A DNA stretch of 64,000 nt, taken from contig NZ_LN890655.1 of the NCBI RefSeq assembly GCF_900066015.1, positions 2,830,726 to 2,894,725 of the forward strand, written 5' to 3'. Source of the stretch: Candidatus Promineifilum breve. Lineage in GTDB: Bacteria; Chloroflexota; Anaerolineae; Promineifilales; Promineifilaceae. The translations under genes were made by a program, and so were the position numbers. Of this stretch, positions 56,271-62,454 are shown piece by piece. Below the pieces are notes generated by a model. The model was not told where the DNA came from. It searched no databases and was given only the letters and a program-made list of their open reading frames with translations. Positions within the stretch are counted from its first letter, which is position 1. Every line of letters starts with the position of its first letter.

Positions 56271-56367
56271 GGCGGCACAATCGGCGCGACCGCTGCGGGC
56301 GGGACAATGCAGCCCCAACACCGTTCGGCAAGACGAATATCCTCGGCCGCATTGTACCACGCCTACA
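56267..56367. repeat. Degenerate GTAG...CTAC repeat at the VWA stop codon
   Basis: It begins GTAGGGCGG at 56267 and ends CCACGCCTAC at 56367. The TAG of the first GTAG is the stop codon of the VWA gene. The interior is not well paired, so this is a decayed or composite copy. Confidence 0.55.
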
Positions 56368-56447
56368 GATTGCCACTGATCCAACCAGACGTGTTACCAG
56401 CACTACCGTTCGATTAGGCCGAGAACTCAGTAAGCCATACTAAAGTA

Positions 56448-56476
56448 TTGCTAAAAATCCATATTGGGATTATACT
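56448..56476 (+). promoter_or_regulatory. Promoter of brnT, probably leaderless
   Basis: TTGCTA (56448-56453), a 17-base spacer and TATACT (56471-56476). The GTG start codon begins 7 bases beyond the -10 box. Confidence 0.6.
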
Positions 56477-56482
56477 GATTAA

Positions 56483-56782
56483 GTGGCCTCAGAGAGCAAA
56501 ACGACCTTCGAGTGGGATGCGGAAAAAGAACAAGCCAATTTGGAGAAACATGGCATCTCTTTCACACTGGCGCAATATGCCTTCACTGACTCCAGGCGTA
56601 TTATTTTGGAGGATGTGACGCATAGCACGGAGACCGAAAAGCGGTACTTCTGTTTGGGGAAAGTGGGGGAAGGCGTTGTAACGGTGCGATTCACTTATCG
56701 AGAGGGGCACATCCGTATTTTTGGCGCAGGCTATTGGCGCAAGGGAAAACAAATATATGACCGACAGAATCGTTTACACTGA
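56483..56782 (+). CDS. brnT: BrnT-family toxin
   Basis: A 99-residue RelE-fold ribonuclease toxin. The hallmark FEWDAEKEQANLEKHGISFTLAQYAFTD near the start and the core RYFCLGKVGEGVVTVRFTYREGHIRIFGAGYWRKGKQIY match the BrnT family, which cleaves mRNA and is neutralised by BrnA. The start is GTG, with no ribosome site and a -10 box just upstream, which suggests leaderless translation. It overlaps its antitoxin gene by 26 bases. Confidence 0.92.
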   Translation: MASESKTTFEWDAEKEQANLEKHGISFTLAQYAFTDSRRIILEDVTHSTETEKRYFCLGKVGEGVVTVRFTYREGHIRIFGAGYWRKGKQIYDRQNRLH

Positions 56783-56990
56783 GGGCGAAATCGACGAGGT
56801 CAGAATGATTCGCGACTTTTTGCCGCCACCCGCGGAGTTGGCCTTAAGGGAAGATACCATAAAGGTAACGATTGCCCTGAGCCGGAGCAGTGTCGAGTTC
56901 TTCAAGCGTGAGGCAGCCAAGCATCATGTGCCGTATCAAAAGATGATCCGGCGGTTGTTGGATGAGTATGCGGGACGGTTTGGGGAGTGA
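56757..56990 (+). CDS. brnA: BrnA-like antitoxin
   Basis: A 77-residue partner of the BrnT toxin. It has an N-terminal toxin-binding segment (EGEIDEVRMIRDFLPPPAEL) and a ribbon-helix-helix half (KVTIALSRSSVEFFKREAAKHHVPYQKMIRRLLDEYAGRF). The start at 56757 inside the toxin gene indicates coupled translation. In known BrnTA systems the complex represses its own promoter. Confidence 0.88.
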   Translation: MTDRIVYTEGEIDEVRMIRDFLPPPAELALREDTIKVTIALSRSSVEFFKREAAKHHVPYQKMIRRLLDEYAGRFGE

Positions 56991-57065
56991 GTTGATTTCG
57001 GCAGCCCTTACGCGCCAAGCCGGATCTGGAACCTTGAGACGCTCTGCAACCTAGTGTGGATACTA

Positions 57066-57443
57066 TTAGAAAATGGTCAGGTCTCCCAGGTCGATCTTGG
57101 CGCGAACGGCTCTGAGGAAATCGAGGCCGACGATTCCATCCAAATTAAACCCGTAATCCATTGCTCCGACTTCGATTTCGAAATGATCGGTGCGCAAATC
57201 GCCAATTGCCAGAGCATCGACTTGCTAGGAGAAAACGAACTCAGTCCCGCCAACGCCGCGAATGCGACGAACCAAGTCCTGAGGTTCCATACGCAAATCG
57301 ATTTCCATTAACCGATCAACCTGAAACAACGTGCCGGCCGATCCGGTATCCAGAAGAACGTTGTCGAGTTTCTGAGTTCGGCCGTTGTACTCGATCTCCG
57401 CGCTGACGAATGGCAGACCGTAGCGAATTGATAGATTCATCAC
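57066..57443 (-). pseudogene. Retropepsin-like aspartic protease interrupted by one TAG
   Basis: Reading the minus strand from the ATG at 57443, the first 72 residues carry the retropepsin active-site motif LLDTGSAGTLF and RGVGGTEFVFS. A TAG stop occurs at 57225-57227. In the same frame the protein then continues for 52 codons (QVDALAIGDLRTDHFEIEVG, NLDGIVGLDFLRAVRAKIDL) to a TAA at 57066. The continuation is the expected second half of this family, so a single base change (for example AAG or CAG to TAG) has cut the gene. Either a recent pseudogene or a rare readthrough case. Confidence 0.82.
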
Positions 57444-57712
57444 AAGACCGCTGATTCAACCAGACGTATTCCCAGCCAGACCCGCTCGGCGATGTCGAGT
57501 TCTTCCCGGTCCGTGTGGAGGATGTAAAATTCCCGGTCGGCCGCGTCGTGGTGCAACTGCCGGTAGCGTTCCCAGGCCGCGGTTGAATCGTCAAACACAT
57601 CAATCACAGCCAACTCATCCAGCACCCGGCGACCGTCTTCGGAACGCGCCGCAATCGCTTCGACCAGTAACCATTGACTCGGATAGCTTTGCCGCACGTC
57701 ATCCCATTTCAT
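57440..57712 (-). CDS. Small hypothetical protein paired with the retropepsin
   Basis: A 90-residue acidic protein (YPSQWLLVEAIAARSEDGRRVLDELAVIDVFDD, EFYILHTDREELDIAERVWLGIRLVE). Its stop overlaps the retropepsin start by 4 bases (ATGA), so the two form an operon. It contains no TM segment or known catalytic motif. Its role is unknown; it may be a substrate, chaperone or regulator of the aspartic protease. Confidence 0.8.
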   Translation of the reverse strand: MKWDDVRQSYPSQWLLVEAIAARSEDGRRVLDELAVIDVFDDSTAAWERYRQLHHDAADREFYILHTDREELDIAERVWLGIRLVESAVL

Positions 57713-57822
57713 TGTGAGCCTCTGGCGTTATTGTACCACAAGGCATTCTCAACTCGTCCGATTAGAGTACCAGGGGGCAGATGAGATAGGCGTTCTTTTC
57801 TTCACTCGTCGTTCGACGCTCG

Positions 57823-58140
57823 TCACTCATTACACGCTTGCGGCGTCTTGTCCGGCAGAAAGGCCAGGTACTCCTCCAGCCGGTCCTCATCCCAATCGGG
57901 GTTGTTGGTGAAGAGCGTCTTGCAGGTGAAGGCGATTAGGTCTTCGGGTGACATGGCCGCCAACTTCGCCGCCGCATCCGCGCCGCCGAGGGCCTCGATA
58001 TCGAATAAATCCACATTGAGCTGGACGATTTGCGCCTCGTCGTCCGTCCGGCAAAGTTCGCCGGGCGCGCCGCCTATGGAGGAAGAATCGCTGGCAGCGC
58101 GGCTACGGAGTCGGCGGAAGTTGTAGGCGCGATTTGGCAA
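57823..58140 (-). CDS. Short acidic hypothetical protein (uncertain start)
   Basis: A 105-residue frame whose later part looks coding: IVQLNVDLFDIEALGGADAAAKLAAMSPEDLIAFTCKTLF and DWDEDRLEEYLAFLPDK. The first 20 residues (YNFRRLRSRAASDSSS) lie opposite a GTAG repeat and a plus-strand SLAARLRSRRKL motif, so they are probably not native. The true start may be further in, or the gene may be a truncated copy. Family unknown. Confidence 0.4.
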   Translation of the reverse strand: MPNRAYNFRRLRSRAASDSSSIGGAPGELCRTDDEAQIVQLNVDLFDIEALGGADAAAKLAAMSPEDLIAFTCKTLFTNNPDWDEDRLEEYLAFLPDKTPQACNE

Positions 58141-58150
58141 ATCGCGCTAC
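58123..58150. repeat. Perfect GTAG...CTAC hairpin
   Basis: A 28-base element starting GTAGGCGCGATTTG and ending with the complementary CAAATCGCGCTAC. It follows a plus-strand motif identical in type to the C terminus of the VWA protein, and again its GTAG supplies an in-frame TAG stop. Confidence 0.85.
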
Positions 58151-58181
58151 TCCCCACGTGCCGGGTTATGGTACGCCAATA

Positions 58182-59348
58182 TTATCGATTACCTTTGGCC
58201 TGATTGTGGGTTCTACAGAGCATCTGGCAGTTCTCGGCCGAACTTTCGCCGCCTTTGCTCCACGCGGAGACGTGGTCGGCGTCCATTTCGTTGAACGTAT
58301 AGATTCTGCTCTTGTTCGTGGTGTCCCCAATCGCGCAGAGGGGACAGTTGGACTCGCCCTTGGCCTTGGCCGCTTGCGTCTGCCTGGCGTGTGCGACTTG
58401 CTTTACCTTGTCATCGAACACCCGAACCGCCAACAACTTCTTATCAACCAAGCCGCCCAAGAGATACTCAAAAATGCCTTTCCGACTCGTCACATACGAA
58501 TCGGCGGCGAGCCTTTTCACTTCGCCAGACATCTTCTGCGGATCGTAGGACTTGCCGTGGTACATCTCGTACAGCCTGCCCCACTCTAAACCCTTCATTT
58601 CCGGGAGAACGTCGACGAATACGGTTGATACCCAGTCGATCACGCTGTTGAAGTAGGCCTTCAGCTCATTGATGTTGTTGTCGTGGCGATGAGCGCTCAT
58701 GTAGCCGCCGATATTGCCCTTGCTCACCCAGTCCAGCGCCCGCTCCAGAAACTCCTGCCGGTTGGCGCTGCCTTTGACGTACGCGCTCCACTTCTGGATA
58801 TTGGCGTTCTGGCTGTTGCTGAACTCGGCCTTGGCCAGCGTTACATACGGCCCGGAGTAGATGGCGTTCAGGAGCTCCTGGGCATTGAGCGGCACGCCGG
58901 CGATGTTGATCGTCTCAAACCACTGCTTGATCTCGCTTTCCGTGCCCTCGCACTCGTAGATCAGCAAGCTCGAGACCAGAATCCTGTCCTGCTGGTCGGC
59001 CGGCAGGCTGTCAAAGTACTTCGGATTGCCGTTGTCCATGATCGCGAACTTGTTGGTGACATACCGCCCTATACTGGTGATCCGTTGCTGGCCGTCCAGC
59101 ACCTCGAACCTGTCCTCCGCGACTGTGTTGAAGTAGATCAGCCCCAGCGGATAGCCCTTGAGCAGCGAATGGATGACCGCCTGCTCCTTGCTGCCGCTCT
59201 TATCGGCATAGATGTAGTTGCGCTGGTACTCCGGCTGGATGGTGAGCCCGCCGCGCAGCCCGAATAAGCCTTTGCCTTCCAACTCGTTGTACACAAACCC
59301 GTCGCAGATGCCGGCGACGGTGATGTCGTTGCGGAGCGTTGTTTTCAC
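58182..59348 (-). CDS. DUF262 protein with C-terminal HNH nuclease
   Basis: The start is taken as GTG 59348, which overlaps the methyltransferase stop as GTGA. The 388-residue product has an N-terminal DUF262/ParB-like NTPase domain (LTIQPEYQRNYIYADKSGSKEQAVIHSLLKGYPLG, RFEVLDGQQRITSIGRYV) and an HNH nuclease at the C terminus (CPLCAI, then DADHVSAWSKGGESSAENCQMLCRTHNQAKG). DUF262-HNH proteins are known in modification-dependent restriction (GmrSD-like) and other defence systems. With the adenine methyltransferase directly upstream, a restriction-modification role is likely. Recognition sequence unknown. Confidence 0.9.
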   Translation of the reverse strand: MKTTLRNDITVAGICDGFVYNELEGKGLFGLRGGLTIQPEYQRNYIYADKSGSKEQAVIHSLLKGYPLGLIYFNTVAEDRFEVLDGQQRITSIGRYVTNKFAIMDNGNPKYFDSLPADQQDRILVSSLLIYECEGTESEIKQWFETINIAGVPLNAQELLNAIYSGPYVTLAKAEFSNSQNANIQKWSAYVKGSANRQEFLERALDWVSKGNIGGYMSAHRHDNNINELKAYFNSVIDWVSTVFVDVLPEMKGLEWGRLYEMYHGKSYDPQKMSGEVKRLAADSYVTSRKGIFEYLLGGLVDKKLLAVRVFDDKVKQVAHARQTQAAKAKGESNCPLCAIGDTTNKSRIYTFNEMDADHVSAWSKGGESSAENCQMLCRTHNQAKGNR

Positions 59349-60562
59349 CTCTTTCTGCCTTTCTTTCCCTTGATAAGAACTCTCATGTAAGGAACCACTG
59401 GCTTTTTGTTGTGGTCGTAATAGCACAAATCTGGGTGCCCTTCACTGATTTGCCCTGTTTGTCCGGATTTATAGTATGCATCAACAAATTCTTTCGACAT
59501 CCCCGTTGTCTTTGTGTATCTGCTCAAACCCACAATCTCGAACTGGTCGGGATTGTATTTGTCGAGAAAGGTGATTGGAACGCCCATGACGCCATCGTAG
59601 TCGCTGGGGATCGCATCGGTGAAGGGCACCTCGATCGCATCGTAGTTGCAATATCGATTGTACGCTTCCATTCCTTTCAGTTCCTTATGCTTGCTGAACT
59701 TAAGATTATCAGCCATGGTCATAAGCGGTAACTCTCGGTGACGCTGGCCGTGATCTAGGTTGGTGAACCAGATCGCTGGCACATTGATCAGCTTGACGCC
59801 ATCGATCGTCTTTTCGTATTTGCCCTTGTAATCGGCAATGAACCACATTCCGCCGGAGAACGCTGTGACCCCCATCCACAGCTTGTTATCCTTGATGAGA
59901 GGAAAAACCTCCTTGTACGTGATCGCGTTCTTGTTCCCGATGATTAGGAACTTCTTGCCGTACTGCATGAGCTGGGCGACGTACTCGCGAAAGAGGGAGA
60001 AGGGCGGGTTGGTGACTACGACGTCGGCTTCTTCCAGGTACGCAATGCACTCCGGGCTGCGGAAGTCGCCGCCGGGGTACTTGTCATCGCCTTTCAAAGC
60101 TGTCCGGGCGGCCTTGTTGCGCTTGAGGAAAAGCTCGACATCAGTCACGTTCGCCGCGCCGTCGCCGTCTTCGTCTTTCACCTGGCCGAGGATGACGGCG
60201 AGCGCCTTGGGCTTCTTGCGTTTGCCGTTTCCCTGGTCGTATTCCGGGAACAAGGCGAGCTGGCCGGCGATGGGGGAGCCGTCGTAACTGGTGGTGATGA
60301 GCTTTTTGAGACCGAGCTTGTTGAAGTTGGCGGCGAAGTACTTGAAGAAGTTGCTCTCGAAGGGGTCGTCGCAATTGCAGTAGACGACCTTGCCGCGGAA
60401 GGTGTCGGGATCGAACTCCAGGTAAGCCTCAACCTCTTTCTGGATGTCGACGTACTGGGTGTAGAACTCGTCCTGCTTGGCCGCCTTCGCGGCGCTCAGG
60501 CCCTGGTTCAGCGACTTGCTTGCCGTGGGCAATTTGGCCTCCTTGGGTTTGCTCGACGTCAT
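59345..60562 (-). CDS. EcoRI-family adenine-specific DNA methyltransferase
   Basis: A 405-residue N6-adenine methyltransferase. The N terminus AKQDEFYTQYVDIQKEVEAYL, the segment VVYCNCDDPFESNFFKYFAANF, the catalytic NPPF in DVVVTNPPFSLFREYV and KFLIIGNKNAITYKEVFPLI are typical of the EcoRI methylase family. An insert with a Lys-rich segment lies between these blocks. It overlaps the DUF262-HNH gene by 4 bases, so the two are made together. It presumably protects the host from the partner nuclease. Base composition is visibly less GC-rich than its neighbours, fitting horizontal transfer. Confidence 0.93.
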   Translation of the reverse strand: MTSSKPKEAKLPTASKSLNQGLSAAKAAKQDEFYTQYVDIQKEVEAYLEFDPDTFRGKVVYCNCDDPFESNFFKYFAANFNKLGLKKLITTSYDGSPIAGQLALFPEYDQGNGKRKKPKALAVILGQVKDEDGDGAANVTDVELFLKRNKAARTALKGDDKYPGGDFRSPECIAYLEEADVVVTNPPFSLFREYVAQLMQYGKKFLIIGNKNAITYKEVFPLIKDNKLWMGVTAFSGGMWFIADYKGKYEKTIDGVKLINVPAIWFTNLDHGQRHRELPLMTMADNLKFSKHKELKGMEAYNRYCNYDAIEVPFTDAIPSDYDGVMGVPITFLDKYNPDQFEIVGLSRYTKTTGMSKEFVDAYYKSGQTGQISEGHPDLCYYDHNKKPVVPYMRVLIKGKKGRKR

Positions 60563-60651
60563 CGCGGGCTAAAGATTCATGATACCGCAAGCAGGCGGTA
60601 TAGCTTTGGGAGCCGGCGGCCGAAGTCCGATTAGGCACTATTGTATCCGCC

Positions 60652-61188
60652 TCACCGCCCCGTCACAATGAAAACGTCGCCGGCCCAGCCGGCGCTGCCC
60701 CTGACCGGCGCAACCCCGTCCGGCGGCGGTCGAAGCCCCTTGAGCACCGGCACGACCCCGGCGCGGACGACCGACGACTTGCCGCTGCCCGACGCGCCGA
60801 CGACGGCCAGGAAACGCTGGTCGCGCAGGTCGTCGAGCAGGGTGGCGATGAGGCTCTCGCGCCCGAAGAACAGGGCGGCGTCGGCCTCGTTGTAGAACTC
60901 CAGCCCCTTATAGGGCGATTCGGCCGCTTCGTCCAGGTCGTCGAGCACCCAGACGAGCGCGGGGAATAGTTTTTCTAACCGGGCCAATAGCTGCGGTAAT
61001 TTCGTGCGGCGATTGAGCAGTTCCAGCAGCTCGGTTGTCTTGGTGCTTTTGTTGCCGGGCGCCAACTGACCCCAATCCACGCCCAGGTCAAACGCCAGCG
61101 ACTGTAATTCTTCCAGCGAGAAGCGCTCGACCATCTGGTGGTGAATGGTGACCAGTCGTTCGGTTGGGATCGGCCGATTCTGCTCCAT
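60652..61188 (-). pseudogene. Truncated nSTAND ATPase with effector-associated domain
   Basis: A 178-residue fragment: an N-terminal effector-associated/death-like domain (about 10-75; [43 protein letters not shown]), then the start of an nSTAND NTPase ([22 protein letters not shown], Walker [10 protein letters not shown] near residue 130). The frame stops about 40 residues after Walker A, before Walker B, so the ATPase core and any WD40 or TPR sensor are missing. Full-length relatives are usually over 700 residues. It lies next to the methyltransferase/HNH pair, so insertion of that pair may have removed the rest. Confidence 0.82.
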
Positions 61189-61272
61189 GCGATGGCCTCG
61201 ATGATGTACGCAAACGCCGATACGAGAGAGGGCAAAATTATAGCCGGGCGGGGGGAGGTGTCAAACTGGGGA

Positions 61273-61587
61273 CTACCTCAAATAAGCCTGTATCTCATCG
61301 ATCTTCCCCTGCGCCACCGCCTCATGGAGCAACGCCATCTCCTGCCGGCGCTTGAAGTACAGCGCGGCGTAGTTGCGCTGGATCAGTCCGCCGTGGAACA
61401 GGTAATGGCGGATGCGGCCGGCCCCCTCGTGGGTATCGACTAGCCCCAACGCGAAATCGACCAGCCGGGTAGTGGCGAAGTCGACCTGCTCATGCAGGTG
61501 GCCCATCAGCGTGTCGATGTCGGGGGCGGCGCCGGATTGGCCCAGGGCGCGGAACCTGTCGTAGCGGTTCATCGGTTGTTTGGTCAT
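61273..61587 (-). CDS. Small helical hypothetical protein
   Basis: A 104-residue soluble protein with aggagaaaac before the ATG. It is predicted mainly helical: MGHLHEQVDFATTRLVDFALGLVDTHEG, HYLFHGGLIQRNYAALYFKRRQEMALLHEAVAQGKIDEIQAYL. No named domain is recognised. It lies 84 bases upstream of the truncated nSTAND gene on the same strand and could be an independent small gene. Confidence 0.65.
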   Translation of the reverse strand: MTKQPMNRYDRFRALGQSGAAPDIDTLMGHLHEQVDFATTRLVDFALGLVDTHEGAGRIRHYLFHGGLIQRNYAALYFKRRQEMALLHEAVAQGKIDEIQAYLR

Positions 61588-61667
61588 GTTTTCTCCTGGT
61601 GCGCCGGTCGTGTTCCGGCGTCCGTCACTGGGTGTCGCCGGTCAGCAAACCGGCGCGAGCAACAAAA

Positions 61668-61693
61668 AAGCGCGGCTGGTGGGCCGCGCTTTG
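61668..61693 (-). terminator. Terminator downstream of the DUF4058 remnant
   Basis: The minus strand has aaagcgcggcc, a short loop, ggccgcgctt-type pairing and then a run of T. The surrounding gap (61588-61872) holds no gene. Confidence 0.75.
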
Positions 61694-61872
61694 GTCGCTA
61701 GTGGGTGAGTCCTGCCGTCAATCAGCCGTGGACAATCCTCCTGCGCGGGCGCGGCGCGGGCGGGGTATCCGAACAATCACTGACGAAGACGAACAGGTTA
61801 CGCTTCATACGGGCGGCATTGTGCCACGAGATAAGGGTGAAGTCAATGGCGTAGTGGGGAAAGGATCGGTTT

Positions 61873-62208
61873 TTAGCGGGCGGCGATCAATTCCAGCGCC
61901 CAAGCTAGGTCTTCGTCGCGCAGCGGCGGCACGGGCGGCCGGCTGTAATCGAGGCTCAGGTCGTAGCGGGCGCGTTCGTAGAGGTCGTGGAAGATGCGGC
62001 CCAACTCCACCGGCGGCTCCTCGTCTTCCGGCAACAGGGGCAGGGTGAAGGTGGGTAGCTTGTCGCGTAGATTGAACGGGTGAAGATGGGCGCGCGGCCG
62101 GGTGCTGGCCCGGCTGACGAGGATGCGATAGTCGCTGTCGATGGGCCGGCCCTGGATGGGCATCGGCCGCCCGGCGCGCAACAGGTCGATTTCGACATAG
62201 CATAACAA
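61873..62208 (-). pseudogene. C-terminal remnant of a DUF4058 protein
   Basis: A 111-residue frame matching the C-terminal half of DUF4058 proteins: YVEIDLLRAGRPMP, SDYRILVSRAS, LHPFNLRDKLPTFTLPLLPEDEEPPVELG and YERARYDLSLDYSRPPVPPL. Relatives are about 250 residues, so the N-terminal half is missing. The sequence upstream of the first ATG (62209-62300) does not supply it in any frame I can recognise. The family's function is unknown. Confidence 0.8.
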
Positions 62209-62316
62209 AAGCGGGGGTGAAGCCGCGGCTACCGATCATTATTGCTAGTCGATCGGCAGCCGCTGCTTCGCGACTGGAGGAGATAACCCAAACTGCTACT
62301 ACCATTATCCAAACGA

Positions 62317-62338
62317 TCGTCAACAAATCGTCAACAAA
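62317..62338 (+). promoter_or_regulatory. 11-bp tandem direct repeat upstream of the BTAD-kinase gene
   Basis: Two exact copies of tcgtcaacaaa (62317-62327 and 62328-62338) with 11-bp pitch, and a third copy of tcgtcaacaa at 62433-62442, just before the gene. Regulators with SARP/BTAD domains are known to bind direct repeats with 11-bp spacing near promoters. A TAAAAT -10-like box lies at 62363-62368. Autoregulation is inferred. Confidence 0.5.
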
Positions 62339-62454
62339 ACCCATATCCTGAGGGCAATATGTTAAAATGCGGTAATGTTCCGTAGACAACGCTCCGTTCT
62401 CCGTAAAATGAGGGGTTTCGGTTCGTTTACGGTCGTCAACAACAAGGAACGGCC

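Noticed and set aside
57848-58126. Plus-strand gene of about 92 codons ending at the GTAG hairpin
   Set aside because: Only the last ~14 codons resemble a real protein tail; the rest is Ser/Arg/Ala-rich antisense-type sequence opposite a more plausible minus-strand frame.
60592-60606. Terminator or tRNA between the truncated nSTAND and methyltransferase genes
   Set aside because: A short ataccgc/gcggtat pairing exists but there is no U run and no tRNA fold.
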